A stretch of DNA of 64,000 nucleotides, from assembly GCF_001404985.1 (NCBI RefSeq), contig NZ_JRLF01000010.1, positions 310,001 to 374,000 of the forward strand. Reading direction: 5' to 3'. Positions 35,590 to 45,306 of this stretch are shown here, in pieces. The DNA comes from Flavobacterium aquidurense (GTDB taxonomy: Bacteria > Bacteroidota > Bacteroidia > Flavobacteriales > Flavobacteriaceae). Numbering within the stretch: position 1 is the first letter of the stretch; each line of letters starts with the position of its first letter. Made by a program: the position numbers and the translations under genes. The notes below the pieces were generated by a model, which was not told where the DNA came from, ran no database searches, and worked only from the letters and a program-made list of their open reading frames with translations.

Positions 35590-38493
35590 TTGGATCTTTC
35601 AAATTCATTTCAATTTTGCTTTGATATCAGTTTTGAAAAAAATCTGAATCATTATATTCCAACCGCCTATATCGTTGAGAATACAGATGACATTAAATAT
35701 TTAAATAAAAAAGCTACTAAAGATGTGCTTGAAAGTTTTTTTATTGTTTTTGATCATTTAGATTCTGACACAAAAAAGATATTGACGGTTTGCGAATCTT
35801 TAAAGCCTGAATTTATTTTCAAAAAATTTAGTACAAAAACAAAATCGGCAAAAACAATTGCTGATTTACAAAAAGATTCCAAAATTGAATTTGCCATTCG
35901 TCAGCATTTGCAACTAAATTTAAACTCTTTTTATGCTGTAATTGTACAAAAGCAATTTCCGTTGTCTCTTAATATGAGTCCTGAAAAAGACTTTTATCGT
36001 TCCAGAGTCAACACCAGTCCTTTGCATTTTGAACCTCAGATTCAATTTGACAAACATGCTGAAGGGATTACCTATACCTTATCTTTAAAAGAAAACGAAA
36101 CTATATTTTTGCCTATGAACAGCAGTGTTGAAATACTGCTGGATGAGCCTGCCTGGTTGATTATTGATAAAAAATTAGGACAGTTAAAAGATCTTAATTC
36201 TAAAAAACTGATACCGTTTTTAAAGAAAAAATCAATCGAAATACCTTCAAAATTAGTAGATAATTATTTTAAAAGTTTCATTCCTGAAATAGCAAAAAAA
36301 ATAGATATCGAAGCTACTGGTTTTGAAATTGAGCATCGTGATCAAATTATTACAAGCACGATTCAGCCTGTTTTTGATTTCTTTAAAAATTGCTATTACC
36401 TCAATCTCTATTTTGATTATAACGGTTATTCATTTGATAGCAGTAAAACAAAAAAAACACATTCGTTTGTTGATTTTAGCGTAGCCAACGAACCTAAAAT
36501 CATTCAGTTTAAACGCAGTGCTGACGAAGCTTTATACACAGACAGATTACTTGAACTTGGTTTAATAAAAATCAAAAACGAATTATTTGGATTGAATTCT
36601 CATGTAGAAATCCCAGATCCTTACGCCAATATTCAATTTGTGATTGATCACAAAGAAGAACTGGAAAGTTTAGGTTTTACAATTCAAAACCTGAAACTGG
36701 AAAGTAAAGAAATCATTACAGAGGATTACACAATTGCAGCTTCAAAAGAAGAAACAAAAGAAGATTGGTTTGACATCAGGATAATCATTACGATTGGAAA
36801 TTATACTGTCAATTTCAGTGAAATAATCCCAAATATCAAAAGCAAAGAAAGACTCTTTTTGTTGCCTGACGGAAATTATTTTTTGATTCCGTTAGAATGG
36901 CTCAGTAAATATGGTTCACTGGCAAAATTAGCCAGGACAGAAAATGGAAATTTACTTTTGCGCAAAAGCAATTTTGCTGCTCTTGATGCAATTCCGGAAA
37001 TCGAAAATGATGTAATTCTTAAAGCTGAATATGTCGCTTCTGACTTATTAAAAGCAACATTAAGACCTTATCAACTCGATGGTGTAAAGTGGCTTTTAGG
37101 TCATTTTAATTCTAATTTAGGTGCTTGTCTGGCTGACGATATGGGTCTTGGTAAAACATTACAAACCCTGGCAGTTTTAGTCGCCGTACAGGAACAATTG
37201 GGTTTTACGACTAAAACCACAAATTTTGATTTGTTTCAAAATGAAACTACTATTGAAAGAGATCCTTTGAAAGCTTTGATTGTTTTACCTTCTTCATTAG
37301 TTTTTAACTGGTATAATGAAGCTGCGAAGTTCACACCGCATTTTTCGAAAATGCAATATGTAGGCAATGACAGAAAATTATTAGCCAGCAGATTAGCTTC
37401 AACTGATTTAATTTTTACCAGTTACAGTGTTGTTCATCGTGATATTTCGATTTTAGAAAAATATAATTTCCGTTATTTAATTTTGGATGAAAGCCAATAC
37501 ATTAAAAATAAAAATTCTAAGATTTTTAAAGCGATCAATAAAATAAATACAGCCCATAAAATAGCGTTAAGCGGTACTCCTATCGAAAACTCATTAGACG
37601 ATTTATGGTCGCAAATGCAATTTATAAATCCGGACATTTTGGGTACTTATGATTTTTTTGCTCAGAACTTTAAAATACCTATTGAGAAAAAACAAGACGA
37701 AAATAGTTTATATGAATTAAAAAACCTTATCCAGCCTTATATCCTAAGACGAACCAAAGAACAGGTCTTAAAGGATTTACCAGAATTAACGGAGCAGATT
37801 TATTATTGCGATATGGATCCTGAACAGGAAAAACTATATGAAAAGGAAAAATCAAAAGCCCGTAACTTTTTACTAAAAACAGACGGATCGAGCCCGGACA
37901 AAATCAGTATTATAAATACGCTGATGAAGTTAAGGCAGCTCAGCAATCACCCAAAAATGGTAGATCAGGAATCAGAAATTGATTCCGGAAAATATAATGC
38001 AGTCACCAATTATCTGGAAACTTTAGTAAAAGAGAAACAGAAAACCATCATTTTTAGTTCTTTTGTAACGAATTTGAACTTTTATACAACTTGGTGCAAG
38101 GAAAACAAAATAGAATTTTGTGAAATTACAGGTGAAACCCCTGCAAATAAAAGGGAACAACAGGTCAAATCTTTTCAGGAAAATGAAAAGCCTTTGTTGT
38201 TTTTTATTTCACTTAAAGCAGGTGGCGTTGGTCTGAATATTACTAAAGCTTCATATGTTTTGTTCTTAGATCCATGGTGGAATCCTTTTGCAGAAAAACA
38301 AGGTGTTGCAAGAGCACACCGAATTGGGCAATTAAACAAAGTAAATGTTATCAGGTTTATTTCGAAAAATACGGTAGAAGAAAAAATAATAAAACTACAG
38401 GAAAACAAAAAGCTCTTATCTGATTCACTTTTAGAAGAAAGCTACATCAACGATGAAATCGAAGTCAATTTAGATTACATTTTAAGTTCTTAA
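35590..38493 (+). CDS. SNF2-family DEAD/DEAH-box helicase
   Basis: 967 residues. Start appears to be TTG at 35590 (TTGGATCTTTCAAAT); no in-frame ATG was seen upstream before a stop. The N-terminal about 480 residues have no recognised motif. Helicase core: motif I ADDMGLGKTLQTL, II LDESQYIKN, III LSGTPIENSLDDLW, then the second RecA domain with SLKAGGVGLNITKASYV and ARAHRIGQ (motifs V and VI). An ATP-driven DNA translocase, possibly acting in transcription or chromosome maintenance; function not established. The T9SS plug gene follows but has its own promoter. Confidence 0.93.
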   Translation: MDLSNSFQFCFDISFEKNLNHYIPTAYIVENTDDIKYLNKKATKDVLESFFIVFDHLDSDTKKILTVCESLKPEFIFKKFSTKTKSAKTIADLQKDSKIEFAIRQHLQLNLNSFYAVIVQKQFPLSLNMSPEKDFYRSRVNTSPLHFEPQIQFDKHAEGITYTLSLKENETIFLPMNSSVEILLDEPAWLIIDKKLGQLKDLNSKKLIPFLKKKSIEIPSKLVDNYFKSFIPEIAKKIDIEATGFEIEHRDQIITSTIQPVFDFFKNCYYLNLYFDYNGYSFDSSKTKKTHSFVDFSVANEPKIIQFKRSADEALYTDRLLELGLIKIKNELFGLNSHVEIPDPYANIQFVIDHKEELESLGFTIQNLKLESKEIITEDYTIAASKEETKEDWFDIRIIITIGNYTVNFSEIIPNIKSKERLFLLPDGNYFLIPLEWLSKYGSLAKLARTENGNLLLRKSNFAALDAIPEIENDVILKAEYVASDLLKATLRPYQLDGVKWLLGHFNSNLGACLADDMGLGKTLQTLAVLVAVQEQLGFTTKTTNFDLFQNETTIERDPLKALIVLPSSLVFNWYNEAAKFTPHFSKMQYVGNDRKLLASRLASTDLIFTSYSVVHRDISILEKYNFRYLILDESQYIKNKNSKIFKAINKINTAHKIALSGTPIENSLDDLWSQMQFINPDILGTYDFFAQNFKIPIEKKQDENSLYELKNLIQPYILRRTKEQVLKDLPELTEQIYYCDMDPEQEKLYEKEKSKARNFLLKTDGSSPDKISIINTLMKLRQLSNHPKMVDQESEIDSGKYNAVTNYLETLVKEKQKTIIFSSFVTNLNFYTTWCKENKIEFCEITGETPANKREQQVKSFQENEKPLLFFISLKAGGVGLNITKASYVLFLDPWWNPFAEKQGVARAHRIGQLNKVNVIRFISKNTVEEKIIKLQENKKLLSDSLLEESYINDEIEVNLDYILSS

Positions 38494-38547
38494 TGAGTTG
38501 TTTTTAAAACCAATAAAACGGCATCCTGTTACATTACATAAAATTCT

Positions 38548-38555
38548 TATATTTA
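38548..38555 (+). promoter_or_regulatory. -7 box (TATATTTA) of the T9SS plug gene
   Basis: Seven of eight match to TAnnTTTG, 17 nt before the ATG at 38573. It lies after an earlier in-frame ATG at 38498, supporting the later start. Confidence 0.5.
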
Positions 38556-38572
38556 CAAATCTTACACGTAAT

Positions 38573-39838
38573 ATGATGCTAAAATTTTTGTTTCAAAATC
38601 TACTATTATTTTTTATTTGCACTTCGGCAACAGCACAGGAAGTGCAAAATGAGATTGATCCTCCTTATAATATCAAAACTATTTCGTTTGTTCAAAATGG
38701 CAGCAATGCAGTTCCTATATTTGAATTAGGCAATACTTTTTCATTTCAGTTTGATGATTTATTTGGCAATGAAGCTAATTATTATTTTGAAGTTATTCAT
38801 TGCGATTATAATTGGAAACCAACCGATATTCCTAAAACTGATTACCTTAGTGGTTTTGACAATCAGAGAATTACTGATTATGTTAATTCTTTTAATACGC
38901 TTCAGGTGTATTCTCATTACAGATTATCTTTTCCTAATCAATTTACTACACAATTACGAATTTCAGGAAATTATATGCTTAGAATCCTGAATGAAGATAA
39001 AGACATTGTTTTCTCTAGAAAATTTATTTTGTACGAAAATCATTCTACGGTTACAGCTCAGGTAAAACGAAGCCGTGATGTTACCAATATTGACTATAAG
39101 CAAAACCTTGATTTTGCAGTGTTATCAAATGATATTGTTTTTCAGACTCCTTTACAAAACGTGAAAATCCTATTATTACAAAATGGTAATTTTAATACAG
39201 CTATCAAAAATGTTCCTCCACAATATACTATAGGAAATCAATTAGTATACAAATACAATAAAGAAACTCAGTTCTGGGGCGGAAATGAATTTTTATATTT
39301 TGAAAATAAAGACATTCGTGCCGCAAACAACAATGTAGGACGAATTGGTGCAAACAATGATATCTACAATGCTTATCTCTATACAAATCAGGCAAGAGCT
39401 AACCAAATTTATTCGGTTTATCAAGATGTAAACGGAAATTTTGTAGTTAAAAACATAAATGCTTCCAATAATGAAATTGAAGCAGATTATGCCTGGGTTT
39501 ATTTTAGTCTTTCTGCGCCAACTTTCAGATCATCATCCAAAGACATTTATATTACAGGAATGTTCAACAATTACAGTTTATCGCCAGAATACAAAATGGA
39601 TTACAATACTGACAAAGGGGTTTATGAAAAAGCAGTTATGATTAAACAAGGTTTTACTAATTTTCAATATACTATTGCCGATAAAAAAGGAGTTATAGAT
39701 TATGAAAATGCTATCGACGGAAACTTTTATCAAACTGAAAATGAGTACACCATATTAGTTTATTACAAAGAAAGTACAGATCGTTATCAAAGAGTTATAG
39801 GAAAAGGAAATGCCAACTCCATAAACATCATAAATTAA
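38573..39838 (+). CDS. Type IX secretion system plug protein (DUF5103)
   Basis: About 421 residues from ATG 38573 (or 38576). Signal peptide MMLKFLFQNLLLFFICTSATAQ. The mature part has IDPPYNIKTISFVQNGSNAVP, FHC-like EVIHCDYNWKPTDIPKTDYLSGF and YMLRILNEDKDIVFSRKF, which I recognise as DUF5103. In F. johnsoniae a DUF5103 protein seals the periplasmic end of the SprA channel (established knowledge). No other T9SS gene lies in this window, so it is away from core gld/spr clusters. An earlier ATG at 38498 would add 25 residues before the signal peptide and is disfavoured. Confidence 0.87.
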   Translation: MMLKFLFQNLLLFFICTSATAQEVQNEIDPPYNIKTISFVQNGSNAVPIFELGNTFSFQFDDLFGNEANYYFEVIHCDYNWKPTDIPKTDYLSGFDNQRITDYVNSFNTLQVYSHYRLSFPNQFTTQLRISGNYMLRILNEDKDIVFSRKFILYENHSTVTAQVKRSRDVTNIDYKQNLDFAVLSNDIVFQTPLQNVKILLLQNGNFNTAIKNVPPQYTIGNQLVYKYNKETQFWGGNEFLYFENKDIRAANNNVGRIGANNDIYNAYLYTNQARANQIYSVYQDVNGNFVVKNINASNNEIEADYAWVYFSLSAPTFRSSSKDIYITGMFNNYSLSPEYKMDYNTDKGVYEKAVMIKQGFTNFQYTIADKKGVIDYENAIDGNFYQTENEYTILVYYKESTDRYQRVIGKGNANSINIIN

Positions 39839-39876
39839 AACATTGTTAAGGTTTTAGATCGAAAGATTTTTTTTTG

Positions 39877-39884
39877 TAGATTTG
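39877..39884 (+). promoter_or_regulatory. -7 box (TAGATTTG) of apaG
   Basis: Exact TAnnTTTG match 33 nt before the ATG at 39918. Confidence 0.55.
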
Positions 39885-39917
39885 CACGTATAACGCACAC
39901 ATATATACTACTTTAGT

Positions 39918-40304
39918 ATGGTTTCTCAGATAACACGAGGCATAAAAATATCTGTTTTGACTAGTTTTGAAGGTACTTACTTCAAGAACTACAAGATTCA
40001 CTTTGCTTTTAGTTATGTGGTTACAATTGAAAATCACAGTAAAGATTCAGTTCAGTTAACTTCTCGTCATTGGGAGATATTTGACTCATTGAATGATTTA
40101 GAAATTGTTGACGGAGAAGGTGTTATTGGGAAAAAACCAGTTTTGAAACCTGGAGAAAATCATACTTACAGTTCCGGTTGTTTATTATCATCCCCTTATG
40201 GTGCTATGAAAGGTCATTTTAATATGATCAATTTTACAACTACAAAAACATTCAAAGTAATTGTTCCTACTTTTAGAATGTGCGCTCCTTTTGCCCTAAA
40301 CTAA
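39918..40304 (+). CDS. apaG: ApaG-domain protein
   Basis: 128 residues, a stand-alone ApaG (DUF525) fold: immunoglobulin-like beta sandwich. Family blocks SYVVTIENHSKDSVQLTSRHWEI, GEGVIGKKPVLKPGENHTYSSGC and GAMKGHFNMI are present. ApaG has been linked to cobalt/magnesium efflux in Salmonella, but the mechanism is unclear. Start ATG fits the -7 box at 39877-39884. Confidence 0.94.
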   Translation: MVSQITRGIKISVLTSFEGTYFKNYKIHFAFSYVVTIENHSKDSVQLTSRHWEIFDSLNDLEIVDGEGVIGKKPVLKPGENHTYSSGCLLSSPYGAMKGHFNMINFTTTKTFKVIVPTFRMCAPFALN

Positions 40305-40351
40305 ATAGCGGCTTAAAAACTCTATTTTTTATAGTTATCTTAATCATAATT

Positions 40352-40385
40352 TTGTCAAATTATTAATTTATCCTTTGTACTTTTG
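40352..40385 (+). promoter_or_regulatory. pruA promoter (-33 TTG, -7 TACTTTTG)
   Basis: TTG at 40352-40354 and exact -7 box at 40378-40385, spacer 23 nt. It is upstream of the in-frame TTG at 40432 and the ATG at 40459. Confidence 0.6.
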
Positions 40386-40458
40386 TGCAGCGTTAGATTA
40401 TTCGTAACAATCAAATCATCTAACCCTTAAATTGTCTAATTATCTAATTTTAAATAAA

Positions 40459-42084
40459 ATGCTAAAAGGATTCTTTCATGTACCAAAAGCGGTAAACGAG
40501 CCAGTAAAAGGTTACGCACCTAACTCACCAGAAAAAGCAGCTGTTCAGGCCGCTTACACAACATTGTGGAATTCTAAAATTGACGTTCCGTTATACATCG
40601 GAAGCGAAGAAATCAGAACTGGAAATACAAGAACAATATCAGCTCCTCACGATCACAAACACATTGTAGGAACGTATCACTTAGCGGAAAAACAACATAT
40701 TGAAAAAGCAATTGCTAATGCACTTGAATCAAGAAAAGCATGGGCAAACATGGCATGGGAACAACGTGCAGCTATTTTCTTAAAAGCTGCGGAACTTATC
40801 GCAGGACCATACAGAGCTCGTATTAACGCTGCTACAATGATTGGTCAATCTAAAAATATTCACCAGGCAGAAATTGATGCTTCTTGCGAATTGATCGACT
40901 TTTTACGTTACAACGTAGAATTTATGACTCAAATTTATGGAGATCAGCCAAAATCAGATTCTACAACATGGAATCGTTTAGAATACAGACCTCTTGAAGG
41001 TTTTATTTACGCAATTACTCCTTTTAACTTTACTGCTATTGCTGCCAATCTTCCTGCAAGTGCTGCAATGATGGGTAACGTTGTGGTTTGGAAACCAAGT
41101 GATAGCCAGGTTTTCTCTGCAAAAATCATCATCGATGTTTTCAAAGAAGCAGGTGTTCCTGATGGTGTTATCAATGTTGTTTTTGGAGATGCCTTAATGA
41201 TTACGGATACTGTTTTGGCAAGCCGTGATTTTGCCGGAGTTCACTTTACAGGATCAACTCATGTATTTAAAGATATCTGGGCTAAAATTGGTGCAAACAT
41301 TCACCACTATAAAACATATCCAAGAATCGTTGGTGAAACTGGTGGTAAAGATTTTATCATTGCACATCCAAGCGCTAACGTAAAACAAGTTGCTACAGGA
41401 ATTACTCGTGGCGCTTTTGAATTTCAAGGACAAAAATGTTCTGCAGCTTCAAGAGCTTATGTTCCACAAAGTTTATGGCCTGCTGTAAAAGAACAATTAA
41501 TTGCAGATGTAAAATCAATGAAAATGGGTTCTCCGGAAGATTTTGGAAACTTTATTACTGCAGTAATTCACGAAGGTTCTTTTGATAAATTAGCTGGTTT
41601 TATCGATCAGGCTAAAAAAGATGCTGATGCGCAAATCATTGCTGGTGGAAACTATGATAAATCTGTAGGTTACTTTATTGAACCAACTATTATTGTAACT
41701 ACAAATCCTAAATATACTACAATGGAAACCGAATTATTCGGACCAGTAATTACTATATATGTTTATGAAGATGCAAAATGGGAAGAAACTTTAGAATTAG
41801 TTGATACTACTTCTGAGTATGCTTTGACAGGAGCTGTCTTTAGCCAGGATCGTTATGCAATCGAAGTAGCGACTACTAAATTGCAAAATGCTGCCGGTAA
41901 CTTCTATATTAACGACAAACCAACAGGAGCTGTTGTAGGAATGCAGCCTTTTGGTGGAGCAAGAGCCTCAGGAACTAACGATAAAGCAGGTTCTGCATTG
42001 AACTTATTGCGTTGGGCTTCTCCTAGAACTATCAAAGAAACTTTTGTAACTCCTGAAGATTACAGATACCCTTTCTTAGGATAA
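40459..42084 (+). CDS. pruA: L-glutamate gamma-semialdehyde dehydrogenase (1-pyrroline-5-carboxylate dehydrogenase)
   Basis: 541 residues from ATG 40459 (MLKGFFHVPKAVNEPVKGY). Second step of proline catabolism, giving glutamate with NAD+ reduction. Aldehyde-dehydrogenase motifs: GETGGKDF (general base Glu) and GQKCSAASRAYVP (nucleophile Cys), with FTGSTHVF at the NAD site and GAVVGMQPFGGARASGTNDKAG at the end (quoted in parts). Stand-alone, not fused to proline dehydrogenase, as usual in Bacteroidota. Nine codons of frame upstream of the ATG are not expected to be translated. Confidence 0.96.
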   Translation: MLKGFFHVPKAVNEPVKGYAPNSPEKAAVQAAYTTLWNSKIDVPLYIGSEEIRTGNTRTISAPHDHKHIVGTYHLAEKQHIEKAIANALESRKAWANMAWEQRAAIFLKAAELIAGPYRARINAATMIGQSKNIHQAEIDASCELIDFLRYNVEFMTQIYGDQPKSDSTTWNRLEYRPLEGFIYAITPFNFTAIAANLPASAAMMGNVVVWKPSDSQVFSAKIIIDVFKEAGVPDGVINVVFGDALMITDTVLASRDFAGVHFTGSTHVFKDIWAKIGANIHHYKTYPRIVGETGGKDFIIAHPSANVKQVATGITRGAFEFQGQKCSAASRAYVPQSLWPAVKEQLIADVKSMKMGSPEDFGNFITAVIHEGSFDKLAGFIDQAKKDADAQIIAGGNYDKSVGYFIEPTIIVTTNPKYTTMETELFGPVITIYVYEDAKWEETLELVDTTSEYALTGAVFSQDRYAIEVATTKLQNAAGNFYINDKPTGAVVGMQPFGGARASGTNDKAGSALNLLRWASPRTIKETFVTPEDYRYPFLG

Positions 42085-42586
42085 TAATATTTTTGTTTCA
42101 AGTTTAGAAACATTTCCAGTTTCAATTTAGAAACTCTATGTATATAAAGCCGAATCTTAATTAAAAGATTCGGCTTTTTGTTTGTTATATATTATTTTCA
42201 AAATTCTCAACAGCAAATGCTTTTAGATAAAATTGATTATAAAAATTTGCTATTCATAATTAAAACAGCAAAAAACAAACAACTCATTTACAGTATTTTA
42301 ATTTAAAAAAACTATACTAAAATTTAAATTCGTTCCAATATATACAAATTAAAATTAATATTATTTTGTAGTTATTTTCTTATTATATTAATTATCAACA
42401 TGATACATACTCAAAAACCCTATTCTGTTACTTAAAAAACTTATTGTAATACAGTAAAAATATTTGTCATCTTAAATTTACATCAAGTTTAATTGTGTGC
42501 TAAAACAAAAAAAAAATACCAGAAATAACTTGTGTACAAGCACTTTTTAAACTGTAAAAAAAAAAATCAGTAAAAAATAAGAAGAC
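42085..42586. other. AT-rich intergenic region after pruA
   Basis: 502 nt. Terminator at 42146-42180; the remaining about 400 nt before the next gene is extremely AT-rich with A-runs and no recognisable promoter consensus or gene. Confidence 0.6.
42146..42180 (+). terminator. Intrinsic terminator of pruA
   Basis: AAAGCCGAATCTT-AATTA-AAGATTCGGCTTT stem-loop followed by TTG and T-run. Confidence 0.88.
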
Positions 42587-43318
42587 ATGAAAAATTTACA
42601 AAACACCCCTTCAATAATTTTAGAATCTAAGAGTATTGGTCACCCAATTGATTTTAAATGGAATAAAAAAAAGATTAATCAATTTTTAGATCCTTTAGAA
42701 AGAAATACAGAACTGGAAAACGCATTACTGCAAATTAATCACAAAGCCTCAATGGGGCTAACAGCAGCTTTGCTTGAATGGGTAAACTGGCGTTTTAAAG
42801 GATATACAAAAATGACTGAAGAAACTCAAAAAAGAATCGAAGCTATATGGTGTTCTATTGATAATGTAAAGAATACAAAACCTTTAACGTTTGATGATAA
42901 TTTTGACTTACCGGCCGCCGGTCATATAAATGGAGTGCTCTGGATTGCTCTTATGAATGTGAGAATGATCGATGTTATGTATAGAAAAGGATCCTACTTT
43001 ATTCAGAGTGAACTTGTGGGATTGGTTTTATTAGCGCGTCATATTACTCCTAAAAAAAGAGTGTTCGATAAATGGCTTCGTACCATAATAATAGAATTAA
43101 TACATCAGTATCCATCGCAATATTATAATGAGAATTTAGATGAAACAGATGAAGCAATATACGATTCATCAGATGAATCTGTAATTTGCCGCAATTTTTT
43201 CTTTGATCCTGAATTTCAATATTCAACTGAAGCATCAGAAAAAGCAATAAATGAATTAATACATAACTTAGATACTAAATCAAATCAATTCTTGTGTTTC
43301 CCAAAGAAAGCATCGTAA
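42587..43318 (+). CDS. Protein of unknown function
   Basis: 243 residues; not recognised. No signal peptide or clear membrane segment. Mostly helical composition: WNKKKINQFLDPLERNTELENALLQI, AALLEWVNWRFKGYTKM, HINGVLWIALMNVRMIDVMYRKG, SELVGLVLLARHI. The C-terminal 60 residues are acidic. It is isolated, preceded by 400 nt of AT-rich DNA and closed by a terminator, and lies between pruA and rsmG. Both features fit a mobile or lineage-specific gene, but no mobility signal is visible. The frame is long and clean, so coding is likely. Confidence 0.7.
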   Translation: MKNLQNTPSIILESKSIGHPIDFKWNKKKINQFLDPLERNTELENALLQINHKASMGLTAALLEWVNWRFKGYTKMTEETQKRIEAIWCSIDNVKNTKPLTFDDNFDLPAAGHINGVLWIALMNVRMIDVMYRKGSYFIQSELVGLVLLARHITPKKRVFDKWLRTIIIELIHQYPSQYYNENLDETDEAIYDSSDESVICRNFFFDPEFQYSTEASEKAINELIHNLDTKSNQFLCFPKKAS

Positions 43319-43340
43319 TCAATGAATCTGAATTTTAAAT

Positions 43341-43385
43341 AAAAAACCCGACAATAATTCATAAACAATTAATGTCGGGTATTTA
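43341..43385. terminator. Bidirectional terminator between the unknown gene and rsmG
   Basis: ACCCGACA (43346-43353) pairs with TGTCGGGT (43373-43380); A-run on the left and T-rich sequence on the right. Serves convergent genes. Confidence 0.7.
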
Positions 43386-43401
43386 ATAAGCAGATAATAA
43401 A

Positions 43402-44031
43402 TTAAACGCTAAACTTTAAAGGCAAGTGCACTACTTTTTTAGTTTCGAAAAATTCATCTTCAAAAATAGTTGACAGGTCGTATAAAGTTGCTTTTGGAAA
43501 ATCTTTTAATTCTTCGGTCAAATCGCCACCTTTTAAGTATAGGATTCCATTTTTCAAAGTATGTTTGTGTTGCTTTTTGATTTTATTTTTAATCCAGGAA
43601 ACAAAATCCGGCATATTGGTTACAGCGCGACTTACAATAAAATCGAAATCACCTTTTACCAATTCAGCACGTTTTTGTTCGGCTTTTACATTTTTTAATT
43701 CTAACGCATCAACAACACCCTGAACTACTTTTATTTTTTTTGCAATAACATCAATTAAATAAAAACGGGTTTCAGGAAAAAGAATTGCTAACGGGATACC
43801 TGGAAATCCACCACCGGTTCCAACATCAAGAACAGTTGCTCCGGGTTCAAATTTCATGATTTTTGCAATTCCAAGCGAATGCAAAATATGTTTCGTATAT
43901 AATGCATCAATATCTTTCCTTGAAATAACATTGATTTTTTCATTCCAATCGTGGTATAAAAAGTCTAATTTTTGAAATTGTTCGATTTGAATATCGGTCA
44001 AATCAGGAAAATATTTCAATATCTCATCCAT
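43402..44031 (-). CDS. rsmG: 16S rRNA (guanine527-N7)-methyltransferase
   Basis: 209 residues. Methylates G527 of 16S rRNA with SAM. Motifs: NVISRKDIDALYTKHILHSLGIAK (in parts), VLDVGTGGGFPGIPLAILFP (SAM motif I), VSRAVTNMPDF. Full length for the family. Promoter with a perfect -7 box at 44048-44055. Alone on the minus strand; not linked to mnmG or parAB. Confidence 0.95.
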   Translation of the reverse strand: MDEILKYFPDLTDIQIEQFQKLDFLYHDWNEKINVISRKDIDALYTKHILHSLGIAKIMKFEPGATVLDVGTGGGFPGIPLAILFPETRFYLIDVIAKKIKVVQGVVDALELKNVKAEQKRAELVKGDFDFIVSRAVTNMPDFVSWIKNKIKKQHKHTLKNGILYLKGGDLTEELKDFPKATLYDLSTIFEDEFFETKKVVHLPLKFSV

Positions 44032-44047
44032 TGCTCTAAATTTTTAA

Positions 44048-44055
44048 CAAAAGTA
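44048..44055 (-). promoter_or_regulatory. -7 box (TACTTTTG) of rsmG
   Basis: Exact TAnnTTTG match, 16 nt before the ATG at 44031. Confidence 0.6.
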
Positions 44056-44086
44056 CTACTTTACAGTTGAAATATTTAACTCAATT

Positions 44087-44119
44087 TTGCAAATTGAAAA
44101 TTTATAATAATTACCTTTG
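44087..44119 (+). promoter_or_regulatory. Desaturase promoter (-33 TTG, -7 TACCTTTG)
   Basis: TTG at 44087-44089 and exact -7 box at 44112-44119, spacer 22 nt, 19 nt before the ATG at 44139. Confidence 0.6.
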
Positions 44120-44138
44120 AAAACTATTTAAAACAATT

Positions 44139-45233
44139 ATGAATAACACTGCGCCTACATTTGCTAAGCAAGACAATCTGAAGTTCTTCAGAACACTTAA
44201 CTCACGAGTAAACAATTACTTCAAGGAGAACAACATTCAGAAAACTGGAAACTGGAAGCTGCACTTAAAAGCCGTAATTCTTTTTGCCGTTTTTCTTACG
44301 CCTTACTTTTTAATCTTAACCCTTGACATGCCATTTTGGGCACAATTATTACTAAACATCCTTATGGGTATTGGAATGGCAGGAATTGGAATGAATGTAA
44401 TGCATGACGGAAACCATGGATCATACTCTTCTAAATCGTGGATCAACAAAATTATGGGCGGAAGCATTTATGTTTTGGCCGGAAACGTTCATAACTGGCA
44501 AGTACAACACAATGTACTTCACCACACTTACACTAATATTCACGGTCATGACGAAGATCTTGATGCTGGTAGAATTATTCGTTTTACACAAAATGCCGAG
44601 TGGCACCGTTTTCATAAATTTCAACATTATTATTCTTTCTTTTTATATGGACTGTTGACTTTTAATTGGGCTTTAACAACTGATTTTAAGCAAATGAAAA
44701 ACTACCTAAAAAGAAAATTATCTTACGGAGCACCTCAAAGTCCAACTAAATTATGGACAGTATTGGTGATCACAAAAATCATCTATGTTTTAATCTGGAT
44801 GGCTTTGCCAATGATTTTAGGCGTAACATGGTGGAAAGTAGTTATTGGTTTCTTCGTAATGCATTACACAGCAGGACTAATTTTAAGTATTGTTTTTCAA
44901 TTGGCACACGTAGTAGAAGAAACTTCAAATCCGGTTCCGAATGAAGAAGGAGAAATGGAAAATACCTGGGCAATTCATCAGTTATACACAACGGCTAATT
45001 TTGCTCCTAAAAACAAAGTGATCAACTGGTTTACAGGAGGATTAAACCATCAGATTGAGCACCATATCTTCCCGAATATCAGTCACATTCATTACGGAAA
45101 AATAGCCGAAATTGTAAAACAGACCGCAATCGAATGCAATTTGCCTTATCATGAATTCAAAACCATGAGAGGTGCTGTTATAGCACATTACAAGCATCTA
45201 AAAGATCTTGGAATGAAACCGGAACTAGCATAA
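44139..45233 (+). CDS. Membrane fatty acid desaturase
   Basis: 364 residues. Three histidine boxes for the di-iron centre: MHDGNHGSYS (about 87-96), HNVLHHTYTN (about 126-135) and HQIEHHIFPNISH (about 305-317). Membrane helices about 45-85 and 210-265. It inserts a double bond in an acyl chain; the HQIEHH box is typical of front-end/linoleoyl-CoA-type desaturases, so position specificity is uncertain. Followed by a PLP aminotransferase 73 nt on, with a small hairpin (CCTTAATT/AATTAAGG, 45265-45288) between. Confidence 0.92.
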   Translation: MNNTAPTFAKQDNLKFFRTLNSRVNNYFKENNIQKTGNWKLHLKAVILFAVFLTPYFLILTLDMPFWAQLLLNILMGIGMAGIGMNVMHDGNHGSYSSKSWINKIMGGSIYVLAGNVHNWQVQHNVLHHTYTNIHGHDEDLDAGRIIRFTQNAEWHRFHKFQHYYSFFLYGLLTFNWALTTDFKQMKNYLKRKLSYGAPQSPTKLWTVLVITKIIYVLIWMALPMILGVTWWKVVIGFFVMHYTAGLILSIVFQLAHVVEETSNPVPNEEGEMENTWAIHQLYTTANFAPKNKVINWFTGGLNHQIEHHIFPNISHIHYGKIAEIVKQTAIECNLPYHEFKTMRGAVIAHYKHLKDLGMKPELA

Positions 45234-45306
45234 AACTAAAAAAAATCTATTAATAATTAACCTTCCTTAATTAAAGTTGAAATTAAGGACATTCAAAAAT
45301 TTTATA

